Assembly (NCBI GenBank): GCA_022571175.1
Contig: JACZYI010000006.1
Span: 1-23,602, forward strand
Reading direction: 5' to 3'
Source: Pseudomonadota bacterium
Lineage (GTDB): Bacteria; Pseudomonadota; Alphaproteobacteria; Sphingomonadales; SMXR01
Length of the DNA stretch: 23,602 nucleotides
In this document: in pieces, positions 14,996 through 23,459 of the stretch
Layout of the letters: each line of letters begins with the position of its first letter
Numbering within the stretch: the first letter of the stretch is position 1
Notes under the pieces: generated by a model
What the model was told of the DNA's origin: nothing
The model's input: the letters and a program-made list of their open reading frames with translations, nothing else
Database searches by the model: none
Made by a program: the position numbers and the translations under genes

Positions 14996-15024
14996 TTATG
15001 GTGCACAAACTGCTCAATTATCAA
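14995..15024 (-). promoter_or_regulatory. Putative sigma70-type promoter of the puuB operon
   Basis: On the minus strand TTGATA (15019-15024) and CATAAT (14995-15000) are separated by 18 bp. Initiation near 14988 falls within the operator at 14982-14995, a classic repressor arrangement. Confidence 0.45.
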
Positions 15025-15054
15025 GTGAAATGTCACCCCCATTAAATCTTCGTT

Positions 15055-16428
15055 TTAGGACAGTCCAAGATCGCTGGCCGTAAGGTCAAGACAGTGTTCG
15101 GCCTTTTCCAGCAACTCATCAATTTCACTCTTGCTTATGGTTAGCGGGGGGCTCATGACCATCGACTGATCCACAGCGCGCATGATCAGATTGTTCTCGA
15201 AACAGTGAGTGCGACACTTGAGGGCAACCTCCTCATCTTTGGCAAAAAGCGTCTTTTGATCCTTGTCCTTGACCAACTGGATTGCACAGATCATGCCTAT
15301 GCCCCGCACTTCACCAATCAGCGGGTGACGTTCCGCCAATTGCCGAAAGCCCTCCTGCAGATACGGCCCGGTAGTTTGTCTGACCATTTCCACCAAGCCA
15401 TGGTCGCGGATAAAGTTGATGTTGGCAATCGCCACTGCACAGGCAACCGGATGCCCGGAATAAGTATAGCCGTGATTTATTTCACCACCCTCTATCAGTA
15501 CGTCTGCCACCCGCTGATGCAGAGCCACGGCGGAGATCGGCAGATACCCGGAAGACATGCCCTTTGCCATGGTGAGTATATCAGCGCTGATCCCCATGGT
15601 CTCGGAACCGAACCAGTTGCCGATGCGACCAAATCCGCAAATCACTTCGTCGACCACTAACAGAATGTCATATTTCGTGCATATTCTTTGAATCTCGGGC
15701 CAATAACTATCGGGTGGCACAATGACACCGCCAGCGCCCTGAATAGGCTCAGCAATAAATGCCGCAACGTTATCTGATCCAAGCTCGTTAATCTTGTCTT
15801 CGAGTTCCCTGGCCCGCGCCAGCCCGAACTCCTCCTCCGAGAGGTCTCCTCCTTCCAGATACCAATGGGGCTGATTTATGTGTTCAAACCCCGGCAACAG
15901 AGAGCCGCCCATATTGTGCATATATTTCATGCCGCCCAGGCTGGTGGCAGCCAAAGTGCTGCCGTGATAGGCATTATGTCGGCTGATAATAACCTTTCTT
16001 GAAGGCTTGCCCTGCACCTCCCAATAGTGACGCACAAGCCGCACAACCGTATCATTTGCTTCGGAGCCGGAGCTCGAATAGAAAAAATGGTCAAAGCCTT
16101 CCGGGGTCACCTCCGAAAGCAGCCTGCCAAGTTCAATCTGTGGTGGGTTCGACGTTTGAAAAAAGGAATTATAATAGGGAAGTTCTTTCATTTGTCGGTT
16201 GGCAGCCTCAATAAGTTCGCTACGGCCATACCCCACGTTCACACACCAAAGCCCCGCCATACCATCAAGAATTTTGTTGCCCTCCGAATCCCAGATATAC
16301 GAGCCTTCGGCTTTGGTTATGACGCGTGTTCCCTTGGCATTCAGCTGTGCCGGATCGGTAAAGGGATGGATGTGGTGGTCCCGGTCCAGCTGCTGCCATA
16401 TTTCAGTATTTCTGTTGAATCTTTTCAT
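15055..16428 (-). CDS. spuC: Polyamine (putrescine/GABA):pyruvate aminotransferase, class III, SpuC type
   Basis: A 457-residue PLP enzyme of aminotransferase class III, close in length and motifs to Pseudomonas SpuC putrescine:pyruvate aminotransferase (456). The phosphate-binding SSSGSEAND is at 118-126, ISRHNAYHGST at 148-157, the cofactor aspartate in LLVVDEVICGFGR is Asp260, and MAKGMSSGYLPISAV carries the Schiff-base Lys289. It would transfer the amino group of putrescine, GABA or related amines to pyruvate. It follows the PuuA-like gene after a 77-bp gap in the same orientation, so both are probably expressed from the operator-controlled promoter upstream of puuA. GGGAA lies about six bases before the ATG. 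Substrate range cannot be fixed from sequence; beta-alanine, cadaverine or GABA use are all plausible. Confidence 0.85.
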   Translation of the reverse strand: MKRFNRNTEIWQQLDRDHHIHPFTDPAQLNAKGTRVITKAEGSYIWDSEGNKILDGMAGLWCVNVGYGRSELIEAANRQMKELPYYNSFFQTSNPPQIELGRLLSEVTPEGFDHFFYSSSGSEANDTVVRLVRHYWEVQGKPSRKVIISRHNAYHGSTLAATSLGGMKYMHNMGGSLLPGFEHINQPHWYLEGGDLSEEEFGLARARELEDKINELGSDNVAAFIAEPIQGAGGVIVPPDSYWPEIQRICTKYDILLVVDEVICGFGRIGNWFGSETMGISADILTMAKGMSSGYLPISAVALHQRVADVLIEGGEINHGYTYSGHPVACAVAIANINFIRDHGLVEMVRQTTGPYLQEGFRQLAERHPLIGEVRGIGMICAIQLVKDKDQKTLFAKDEEVALKCRTHCFENNLIMRAVDQSMVMSPPLTISKSEIDELLEKAEHCLDLTASDLGLS

Positions 16429-16505
16429 ACTTTAATTCCCGGTTGGTCAATTCCCATGAATGTTTTCGACTGGATTGCCCCCGGCTGGTTCTCGCGTACA
16501 CTCAG

Positions 16506-17876
16506 TTAAACATTGGTCAGCAGGTATTTAATGTCCCAAGACGACAGGACATTTGACCTGGTCTTTACTTCTGCCCTTTTGACATCGAGATAGGTGCTGA
16601 TAAATTCATCACCAAGCAAATCTCTGAAGGTGTCACAATCCTCCAGAGCTTTCAGACTGGCATAGATGTTTTGCGGCAGGCGATTGGTCGTCAGGCCATA
16701 GGCAGACCCGGTCACAGGCTCGGAGGGTTTGCCGCCTTCAATCATTCCAAGATATCCACAAAGTAAAGATGCAGCAATTGCCAGATACGGATTGGTATCC
16801 GAACCGGCAATACGGTTCTCGATCCGGCGAGACGCTCCCCCACCGGCCGGGACGCGCAAGCCAACGGAGCGGTTCTCTCGTCCCCAGTGAGTATTTACAG
16901 GCGAGCTTAGTTTGCTGCTCAGACGCAAATAGGAATTCGAATAAGGAGCAAAAAACAGCATCGCCGCAGCTGCATATTTTTGCAGTCCTGCGATATGGGC
17001 ACCAAATAGTTCGGTATCGTTTCCATCCTTATCAGCAAAAACATTCAGATCCGTTTTTGCATCAACAACACTTTGATGGATATGCATGGCGTTGCCGAAA
17101 TCGCCCGGATAGGGCTTGGCCATAAAACTGGCGTAAAGACCGTGCTTGACCGCCGCCCATTTCATAATCCTTTTGAACTGAAACGAGTGGTCTGCCATGT
17201 GCAGCGGCTCTCCATGCGCCACATTGAATTCAAATTGACCCACTCCAGTTTCCTGAACCAGCGCATCCACCGGCAGTCCCATGGATTTGCAATAGCGCCG
17301 AACATCGTCAAACAAGGACCCAAACTCGGTGATGCCATCAATCGAAAGAATACCTTTGTCGACAATCAGGCGGCCTGATTTACCCGTCGGTGGGGCAGGG
17401 GATGCAGGCGGGTTATCAGGGTCGCCGTCCCTGGCCAGCAACGTAAATTCGAACTCGGGTGCGATTATCGGTTTCCAACCCCTTTCGGCGTAAAGCGACA
17501 ATACATTTTTCAAGACCTGACGGGGCGCCATGCTGAGCATTGCGCCATCCATTTTCCTGACATCACAAATAAAAAAAGCAGTTGCTCTCTCGCACCACGG
17601 CACTAGCCCCGCGGTGGCAAAATCTGGCTCTAGAAACACATCCTCTTCAAGGTCGGTGATATATTTGTTGCCAATAAAATCACAATCTATTGTCATGCCA
17701 AAAAGTGATTCCGGCAGCCGCAGGCCGCCTGAACCCAGCGCCCGGACAAATTTATTGACGGGTAATTTCTTGCCACGGCTGATGCCGGCAAAATCACTCA
17801 CCAGAATCTCAACATCCTGAACGCTGTTTTCGTTCAGCCATTTCTCGATTTTCGCATTCTCATCGCTATTCGGCAT
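16506..17876 (-). CDS. puuA: Gamma-glutamylputrescine synthetase (PuuA/SpuI-type glutamine synthetase homologue)
   Basis: A 456-residue glutamine-synthetase-fold ligase. Metal and substrate residues visible in order are APEFEF (Glu141, Glu143), QETGVGQFEFNVAHG (Glu209, Glu216), NAMHIHQS (His266), ENRSVGLRVP (Arg336) and RRIENRIAGSDTNPYL. It has the shortened N-terminus and lacks the adenylylation-loop sequence of housekeeping GlnA, as in PuuA/SpuI enzymes that ligate glutamate to putrescine using ATP. The neighbours, PuuB, PuuC and a SpuC-like transaminase, strongly support the polyamine role over ammonia assimilation. The perfect operator palindrome lies only 11 bases before the ATG; the Shine-Dalgarno is weak (GGTGA). 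Other amines such as spermidine or monoamines (GlnA3/GlnA4-type activity) remain possible. Confidence 0.87.
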   Translation of the reverse strand: MPNSDENAKIEKWLNENSVQDVEILVSDFAGISRGKKLPVNKFVRALGSGGLRLPESLFGMTIDCDFIGNKYITDLEEDVFLEPDFATAGLVPWCERATAFFICDVRKMDGAMLSMAPRQVLKNVLSLYAERGWKPIIAPEFEFTLLARDGDPDNPPASPAPPTGKSGRLIVDKGILSIDGITEFGSLFDDVRRYCKSMGLPVDALVQETGVGQFEFNVAHGEPLHMADHSFQFKRIMKWAAVKHGLYASFMAKPYPGDFGNAMHIHQSVVDAKTDLNVFADKDGNDTELFGAHIAGLQKYAAAAMLFFAPYSNSYLRLSSKLSSPVNTHWGRENRSVGLRVPAGGGASRRIENRIAGSDTNPYLAIAASLLCGYLGMIEGGKPSEPVTGSAYGLTTNRLPQNIYASLKALEDCDTFRDLLGDEFISTYLDVKRAEVKTRSNVLSSWDIKYLLTNV

Positions 17877-17887
17877 GCTTCACCATA

Positions 17888-17901
17888 TTTGTGATCACAA
17901 A
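17888..17901. promoter_or_regulatory. Palindromic operator site 5 (puuA-spuC), perfect copy
   Basis: TTTGTGATCACAAA is a perfect 14-bp palindrome, the best match in the window. It ends 11 bases before the puuA ATG, close enough that a bound protein would cover the ribosome-binding region of the DNA and block transcription. No convincing -35/-10 pair was identified around it. Confidence 0.75.
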
Positions 17902-17957
17902 ATGAGGCTAAGTCTTTCTTGTCCGGCATTCAAGCATAGAATCATGGATGACGCCTG

Positions 17958-18818
17958 TTATTTACTCGTACTGGCATTAGTTTTAGCCTGCCGCAAGTAG
18001 GCAAGCCAGTTCGACAGCTCCAATAAGCGAGAGCGGAAATCCAGCACATCGCTGCCAAGACAATATTGCCTTTTCAGGTCATTTCCGCCCTCGTCATGCT
18101 GCGCTGTCGTCAAGTCGGCTGCCCACTTTTCCACATCAGCTTCATCCTTGCAAATGCCTTCGTCAATCAACACTTTGTTGTATCTGCGGATAAGGCCGGC
18201 GATATATTCGAGATCAAATTCGGGATGGTATTGCACACCCCAAAACAGAGATTTTCCCTGCTTGATTTCAATCGCCTGAACTTGGCTCATATCATTGCCC
18301 GAAAGAACCTTGGATCCGGCAGGAAGTCGAACAATATGGTCAAGGTGAATGGTGATGGCATCAAAGGCAGGGGGTTTCCCTCTGTATAGTGGATGGGAAA
18401 GCCCCTCCTCTGTGATCCGGATATCACGGGCTATGCCGATCTCCCGACCCTTTACATTTGCGGCGACCTCGCCCCCTGCTGCAACAGCGGCCACTTCCAA
18501 TCCCCAGCAACTGCCAAAAATTCGGGTTTCTTCCCCAAGTCCCTGTTTCATGAAATCGATTTGACGATCAACCGCGGGGCTTCGATTGTAAATGTTAAGG
18601 GCTGATCCGGTCCAGGCAATACCGTCAAAGTCAGCCAATTCAGATTGCCCCGGCAGGACCGTGTCTTCATCGGCGGGATAAACTATTGTGCAGATCAAAT
18701 CATCTGCCAGGGTGTGCAGGATTTCTTGATACAGATCGCTTTGTGCCACCGACCCCGCCTTTACGGCCTTGTCACGCAACTCTTTTACATTTCCCTCAAC
18801 AATCAAAATTTTCAGCAT
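17958..18818 (-). CDS. Class I glutamine amidotransferase (GuaA-like), candidate gamma-glutamyl-GABA hydrolase
   Basis: A 286-residue free-standing class I amidotransferase domain with a C-terminal extension of about 60 residues. The catalytic triad is visible as GSCWGLE (Cys104) and QYHPEFD (His198, Glu200). The nucleophile elbow resembles GuaA/COG0518 proteins more than the C26 hydrolase PuuD (whose elbow in E. coli is CRG-like). No canonical puuD is in the window, so this enzyme may release glutamate from gamma-glutamyl-GABA and complete the Puu pathway, an inference from its neighbours and family chemistry. It has no partner synthetase nearby. It is transcribed divergently from the GntR regulator across a short region lacking the 14-bp palindrome, and 81 bp separate its stop from the puuA start. 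The ATG is at 18816-18818. Confidence 0.75.
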   Translation of the reverse strand: MLKILIVEGNVKELRDKAVKAGSVAQSDLYQEILHTLADDLICTIVYPADEDTVLPGQSELADFDGIAWTGSALNIYNRSPAVDRQIDFMKQGLGEETRIFGSCWGLEVAAVAAGGEVAANVKGREIGIARDIRITEEGLSHPLYRGKPPAFDAITIHLDHIVRLPAGSKVLSGNDMSQVQAIEIKQGKSLFWGVQYHPEFDLEYIAGLIRRYNKVLIDEGICKDEADVEKWAADLTTAQHDEGGNDLKRQYCLGSDVLDFRSRLLELSNWLAYLRQAKTNASTSK

Positions 18819-18886
18819 CAGAAAAATCCGGGATTTAGGTTTACTTTGGCTTTCGATAACCTCAATTACATCATTTGCCCGTATTT

Positions 18887-18901
18887 CTTGACGAAATCAA
18901 G
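18887..18901. repeat. Small inverted repeat in the GATase/gntR divergent region
   Basis: CTTGA (18887-18891) and TCAAG (18897-18901) are perfect inverted arms around a five-base centre. The position in the only intergenic region of the regulator makes it a possible autoregulatory site, but it differs from the 14-bp palindrome seen elsewhere and such short repeats occur by chance. Confidence 0.3.
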
Positions 18902-18973
18902 AGGATGGGGCAGTGTCGCCTATGCCCAAACCAGCGAATTCGGTTTTGGCACAGGAAGGAGAGAGAGCAAACT

Positions 18974-19648
18974 TTGCCCCCTAGAGGATCAAATAAAAAG
19001 GACGACGTTCCCGACCGGAAGATTGCCCACGAAGAGACGTATAAGACGCTTTATTACGCCATCATCACGGGCCATTTTGAACCTGGAAAGGCGCTGACAA
19101 TCAGGGGATTGGCAAAGCAATTGGGTTGCAGCCCGATGCCGGTGCGTGAGGCGGTACGGCGCCTGGTCGCGCTTGGTGCGCTGGAAATACGGAGCACGCG
19201 CAGGATATCAGTGGCCCCAATGACAGAAAAGCGTTTTCAAGAAATTTGGGCGGCCCGAACCATGCTGGAACCTGAGATTGCTGCCCGCGCCATGCCCCAT
19301 GCCGACAAAGCCCTGGTTCGGGAACTTCAGCGAATTGACGAGGAGCTCGATGAGGCGATCAATAGAGGCGACCCTGACAAATACAGCTTGAAAAACTGGG
19401 AATTCCATTTCACGCTTTATCGCGCCGCCGCATGTCCCATCTTTCTTCGTTTAATCGAGAGCGTCTGGCTCCAGTTTGGACCTTTCATGCGCATGGTTAT
19501 TGGTCGTCTTGGCACATCCCTTCTGGTAGACCAGCACGAAATGGCAGTTGAGGCCTTAAAGAACAAAGACGAGGCCGCTCTCAGAGAAGCCATCCGCCTG
19601 GACATTCAGGACGGCATGAGCCGGATAGGATCAGACTTCCCCGAATAG
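18974..19648 (+). CDS. GntR-family transcriptional regulator with FCD ligand-binding domain
   Basis: A 224-residue GntR/FCD (FadR/VanR-like) regulator. The N-terminal winged helix-turn-helix contains LTIRGLAKQLGCSPMPVREAVRRLVALGALEI at about 41-72. The alpha-helical FCD domain follows, with candidate metal/effector ligands in NWEFHFTLYRA (Asn141, His145) and DQHEMAVEALKN (His188); the usual final His is replaced near Asp210. I prefer the TTG at 18974 because GGAAGGAG lies upstream and residues encoded earlier (Cys- and Arg-rich) are atypical of the family; an in-frame ATG at 18905 and TTG at 18875 are alternatives. It is the only regulator in the window, is surrounded by genes bearing a shared palindrome, and its family binds short palindromes, so it is the best candidate to control them. 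Its 3' end is convergent with the symporter, 20 bp apart. Confidence 0.87.
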   Translation: MPPRGSNKKDDVPDRKIAHEETYKTLYYAIITGHFEPGKALTIRGLAKQLGCSPMPVREAVRRLVALGALEIRSTRRISVAPMTEKRFQEIWAARTMLEPEIAARAMPHADKALVRELQRIDEELDEAINRGDPDKYSLKNWEFHFTLYRAAACPIFLRLIESVWLQFGPFMRMVIGRLGTSLLVDQHEMAVEALKNKDEAALREAIRLDIQDGMSRIGSDFPE

Positions 19649-19668
19649 CAGTATCTTAGAGTCCCTCA

Positions 19669-21156
19669 TCACTGATCTGTAATGGCTTTTTTCCGCGAAA
19701 ACAAAGGTAAAATACCCAGACGGTCTTTGAGGCTAATTGGCTTGCCATCACAATCTACCAGTGGCTTCGGCGGGTCCTGTTTTTGGGTAAGGTTTGTGAC
19801 TATAATTATCGTCACTAAAGCAAAAACAAGCCCAATGACATCGCCCGCCATCTCTGGGAAAAACCATTCAGATCCGCCCCAGGCCAACAAGCCCACAGCC
19901 ATTGCCGAAAGGGCGCCGGTGCGGTTGGCCTTTTTCCACCAAATCCCCGCAATGAAGGGAACAATGATACAAACCAGAATAAAAGAATTGGCGTCGAACA
20001 TAAGCTCAAGCACCAACTGAACCTTTAGGGCAATGTAAACCGCAAGAATCCCCACCACAGGGATGGAAATCCGCGTAACCAGGAGTTTCTGTTTGTCCGT
20101 GAGATTCTTCTTAAACAATGGAGCAAGATTTACACTTATGATACTGGCGGTGGCCAAGAGCGCACTATCGGCACTGCTCATGATAGCGGCCAGCATCGCC
20201 CCAACAAAGACAGCAATGGCTATCGGGTGTAAATGTTCAACTGCCAGTCTTGGAATAACGGTCTCAGGGTCGTCGAGGCCGGGAATGGTGACACTGGCGA
20301 TAATGCCGAGTAGGACCGGAATAACGCCCAGCGCCAGATGCCCAAACCCCGCCAGATAAAAAGCGTTTTGCGCAACCCGTTCAGTCTTGGCGGCAAAGAT
20401 ACGTTGTATCAGGGTTTGCGCCGTGAGGTCTGCAAGGCCAAAAATTAGCCACAGCCGCATATAGCGCAGCCACCTTTCCGCAGTATGCTCAAGCGGGATC
20501 ATGCGGAATGAATGTTCCGGAAGTTGCGGAGCAATCGTACTCCAGCCGCCAACGTCTATCAAAACAACCGTCAACAGCATGACCAGGCCAATGGCGATAA
20601 TTACCACCTGGACAAAGTCCGTTATGGCAACAGCCCACATGCCGCCGATGGTGGTATAGGCTAAAACAACAACCGCCCCGCCCAGGATGCCCCACTCCAT
20701 CGGGACGTTGGTCAGGGTTTGAAAGACATAGCCAAACGCAACCAAAAGCGCGCCCGTCCACCCAACATTAGACACTATCAGGCCAATGGAGGCTACCACC
20801 CCGGCAAACTTCCCAAACCGATCCTCAAAATATTCTATGAAAGTTAATAATTTCATGCGCCGAAAGGTTCGGACAAAAAAGAAACCCATAAGAAACATGA
20901 CAACTGCAGCGCCGAAAGGGTCGGCAATCGAGGCCAGAAAGCCACCCTGATAGCCCATGCCCGCAGAGCCTAACATGGTGCCGCCGCCAAACCAGGTGGC
21001 AATAATTGTCGCGCTTAATATCCAAACCGGCAGACGCCGCCCAGCCACTATAAAATCTTCCTGGGACTTTGTCCGGCGGGCAACGGCAATGCCAATAACC
21101 AGCATGGCCACAAGGTAAATACTTACCCCGACAAAAATTATCATTTCAGTACTCAT
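19669..21156 (-). CDS. Sodium:solute symporter (SSS family)
   Basis: A 495-residue integral membrane protein with about 13 hydrophobic segments. It carries family hallmarks: an N-terminal helix with FIVAGRRLPVWILSATIIAT, the GGGTMLGSAGMGYQGG break in TM2, AYTTIGGMWAVAITDFVQ around TM6, and MSSADSALLATASIISV, the sodium-site motif of the SSS/PutP group. It ends with a charged cytoplasmic tail. It would couple solute import to Na+, consistent with a saline habitat. It starts one base after the stop of the upstream membrane protein gene, with GGGGG upstream of the ATG overlapping that stop, so the two are cotranscribed and probably coupled. Expression should follow the operator at 22052-22065. 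An amine or amino acid substrate is inferred from the island, not from the sequence. Confidence 0.87.
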   Translation of the reverse strand: MSTEMIIFVGVSIYLVAMLVIGIAVARRTKSQEDFIVAGRRLPVWILSATIIATWFGGGTMLGSAGMGYQGGFLASIADPFGAAVVMFLMGFFFVRTFRRMKLLTFIEYFEDRFGKFAGVVASIGLIVSNVGWTGALLVAFGYVFQTLTNVPMEWGILGGAVVVLAYTTIGGMWAVAITDFVQVVIIAIGLVMLLTVVLIDVGGWSTIAPQLPEHSFRMIPLEHTAERWLRYMRLWLIFGLADLTAQTLIQRIFAAKTERVAQNAFYLAGFGHLALGVIPVLLGIIASVTIPGLDDPETVIPRLAVEHLHPIAIAVFVGAMLAAIMSSADSALLATASIISVNLAPLFKKNLTDKQKLLVTRISIPVVGILAVYIALKVQLVLELMFDANSFILVCIIVPFIAGIWWKKANRTGALSAMAVGLLAWGGSEWFFPEMAGDVIGLVFALVTIIIVTNLTQKQDPPKPLVDCDGKPISLKDRLGILPLFSRKKAITDQ

Positions 21157-21157
21157 A

Positions 21158-22030
21158 TTACCCCCTTGCCGGACTAGCCACTACAGCGGCTGCAAAAATT
21201 GGTACCATGGCCAGGTATGGAACAAAAAGCGCCGCCCACCCGGCAAACGAAAAAGAATCAAAAGTATCTGGGTTTAAAGGTGTCCAGAGATTCCCAAATA
21301 ATAGCAAGAAAAAACCAATTCCAATTAACCCTCCACTGACAATTAGGGCTGGCAATCCGGGCATCCCTTCCAGTTTTTGCTTCAATCTCCGTTTCAAGCC
21401 CCACGCCACGATGCGCACCCCCCAGGCAGCAATTCCTATCCAGTAATAAACGTAGTCAATTGTTTGAAGTTCATCATACATGTCATCGTAAAAATAAAGT
21501 TCAAACCAATAGGTGCCCCACACCACCGCCCATATGAAATAGATGCTCCCTTTATGCAGTATTCGCCATTGCCGGGGACTGAGCATACTTCGTCCAAACT
21601 TGAATGACGTGAAAGTCATGGCGAAAAGAACCATATACCCCGGTATTTGTTCAGACAAATCGTAATAACTATAAGCTTCCGCCATATAGTAATCAAAAGA
21701 CCCAATAACGAACCACAAAATGAAAAACAGCTGCCAGGCCATTCCTGCCGCGAAGCAAAGGCCAATTAACCGACGATTGCGCATGATCCATTTGGTCAAA
21801 TTGTTCGGGAATAAATAGACCAGCGAGGATGCAGCGAACGCCACAAATAACCAGGGTACTGCCAGTCGAACCGAAAACTGAATCATTCCGGAAATATCAG
21901 CAGGATTGGTCGTATTAATTTGCGTGAGCCGGGATACTACCGCCACAGAAATCAAAAAGACAATCAGGCCAAACAAATTCCACCCATTAAGGTGTTTGTG
22001 ACCTAGAATTGAATCCCCCGCGTTCGGCAT
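21158..22030 (-). CDS. Ferric-reductase-like (MsrQ/YedZ-fold) membrane protein lacking most haem ligands
   Basis: A 290-residue protein with about seven hydrophobic segments. The order and local motifs (MRNRRLIGLCFAAGMAWQ, then LSPRQWRILHKGSIYFIWAVVWGTYW) resemble the ferric-reductase-like transmembrane domain of MsrQ/YedZ proteins, where RRxLGL precedes a helix with a haem-binding His and WxRLHRLxY marks the next. Here the first helix has Trp-Gln where His is expected, and only the LHK histidine remains on the second, so it probably does not bind two haems. No MsrP-like partner is present. It is directly upstream of the symporter with a one-base gap, suggesting a dedicated accessory or partner subunit. 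AGGAA lies five bases before the ATG and an operator sits just upstream. The family assignment is tentative and made from motifs alone. Confidence 0.6.
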   Translation of the reverse strand: MPNAGDSILGHKHLNGWNLFGLIVFLISVAVVSRLTQINTTNPADISGMIQFSVRLAVPWLFVAFAASSLVYLFPNNLTKWIMRNRRLIGLCFAAGMAWQLFFILWFVIGSFDYYMAEAYSYYDLSEQIPGYMVLFAMTFTSFKFGRSMLSPRQWRILHKGSIYFIWAVVWGTYWFELYFYDDMYDELQTIDYVYYWIGIAAWGVRIVAWGLKRRLKQKLEGMPGLPALIVSGGLIGIGFFLLLFGNLWTPLNPDTFDSFSFAGWAALFVPYLAMVPIFAAAVVASPARG

Positions 22031-22051
22031 ACGTTTCCTTTGGCTGTAAAT

Positions 22052-22065
22052 TTAGTGATCACAAA
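22052..22065. promoter_or_regulatory. Palindromic operator site 6 (membrane protein-symporter operon)
   Basis: TTAGTGATCACAAA matches the consensus at 13 of 14 positions. It lies 21 bp upstream of the start codon of the membrane protein gene, in the 58-bp gap after the MATE gene. It should control the membrane protein and the symporter together. Confidence 0.7.
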
Positions 22066-22088
22066 TAGTGAAAAAAGGCAAATAAAAA

Positions 22089-23459
22089 TCAAACAGAATC
22101 TTTGGAAGCCGGGCTTGGATGAGGAACAACCTTACTTGGTCTGAACTTTATAAAAAGCAAAACGGCCAAAACCAGTGCCAGTATTTCCCCGCCCGTTACC
22201 GCTGCCGGGAAGGGAACATCAGGGAAAAATTCAATCAGGATATAAAGCAAACCGAGGGGGAAAATCATTGCCCTTAAAACCGCTATTGAGGCTGAGGGTC
22301 CGGGGCGGTGAACAGCGGTAAGGTACCCGGAAATCATGATATTCAGCCCGTTGAAAATGAAAATGGGCGACAGAACCAAAATAAAACTCCTGGACAGGGC
22401 AACCAGGTCCGCCTCACTCGGATCAATGAAAAAGCCGATGAAAACTTCTCCAAAGAAAAATAATATAGTCGTCAAAAGAGCCCCGGATATTACCACCATA
22501 ATTGTGTTTATTTTTAAAAATGCCCGTAGCCGATAAACATTCCTTGCACCGAAACACTGGCTGGATACAGCCTGCAGGGCCTCCGATAGTCCAAAATAAA
22601 AAAGGTAGCCGACATAAAGGCTGTAAATTGCAACACTAAAGGCCGCAACCCCACCGTTGCCCCAGGTTTGAATGATCAGCAGGTTTAAGACAAAGGCGAC
22701 AATGCCACCAGAAATCTCATCCATGAAATCGGAAATACCGTTATAGGCGGCACTGGCCATGACCCTCCACCCCGATTTTGAAAAGCTGAACCTGAGCCAA
22801 CTATCTTTAAAAAGCCGGTAGGTCAGCATTATCACCAACATCACGATCGAGGAAATCCCTGTGGCAAGTGCTGCGCCGGTCATGCCATACCCCAAAAGTC
22901 CGATCAGGATGTAATTCAAAACCACATTAACTAGAACCCCGACAACAATGGCGACCGAAACCAGGGTCGGGAAACCGGATATCCGAACATAATAATAATA
23001 AACAATCCCGACAATATAGGTCGGCAGGAACCACACCAGCCAGTCAAGATAATCGTGCATCAATGGAAACAGGTCTGGCTGTGCACCAAGCAGGTAAAAC
23101 AGCTCCTCGGTCCAAACTTTCCCGGCAAACAAAAGCAAAAAACTGTATAGAATCCCAACAATTAAGGTCTTGCTGAAAACATCCGAGGCAGCCCCTTGGT
23201 TTTTTTCCCCAATAAACTTCCCGGCAGTCACCGAGCCACCGATGGCAATCATATAAGCTCCACCAAGGACAACTGTGAAAACAGGGATAATCAGGTTCAC
23301 GGCAGCAAGGCCCTCGATGCCGACATAATTGGCAATGAACAAACCGTCGACAATAGGCGCTGCCGACATGGCCAAAAGCGCAATAACCGACGGAATGGCA
23401 AATTTCAGGTAACCTTTAAGCGGGCTTCCCTCAAGGGCTGGGTTTAAGGTTTTGATCAT
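22089..23459 (-). CDS. MATE-family multidrug/metabolite efflux transporter
   Basis: A 456-residue polytopic protein with about 12 hydrophobic segments in two repeated halves, the MATE arrangement. The N-terminal block ([25 protein letters not shown], then [25 protein letters not shown]) and the matching second-half segment ([14 protein letters not shown]) are typical of the family. Such proteins export cationic compounds in exchange for Na+ or H+. Its ATG overlaps the TGA of the upstream CrtI/PYROXD2-like gene by 4 bases (23456-23459), so translation is coupled and the two probably act together, either exporting a toxic product of the flavoenzyme or, less conventionally, moving its substrate. 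The C-terminal tail is basic. The exported compound is unknown. Confidence 0.87.
   Translation of the reverse strand: MIKTLNPALEGSPLKGYLKFAIPSVIALLAMSAAPIVDGLFIANYVGIEGLAAVNLIIPVFTVVLGGAYMIAIGGSVTAGKFIGEKNQGAASDVFSKTLIVGILYSFLLLFAGKVWTEELFYLLGAQPDLFPLMHDYLDWLVWFLPTYIVGIVYYYYVRISGFPTLVSVAIVVGVLVNVVLNYILIGLLGYGMTGAALATGISSIVMLVIMLTYRLFKDSWLRFSFSKSGWRVMASAAYNGISDFMDEISGGIVAFVLNLLIIQTWGNGGVAAFSVAIYSLYVGYLFYFGLSEALQAVSSQCFGARNVYRLRAFLKINTIMVVISGALLTTILFFFGEVFIGFFIDPSEADLVALSRSFILVLSPIFIFNGLNIMISGYLTAVHRPGPSASIAVLRAMIFPLGLLYILIEFFPDVPFPAAVTGGEILALVLAVLLFIKFRPSKVVPHPSPASKDSV

Noticed and set aside
18875..18973. N-terminal extension of the GntR regulator from the TTG at 18875
   Set aside because: The added residues do not resemble the family, whereas the TTG at 18974 has a good ribosome-binding site and gives a standard length.
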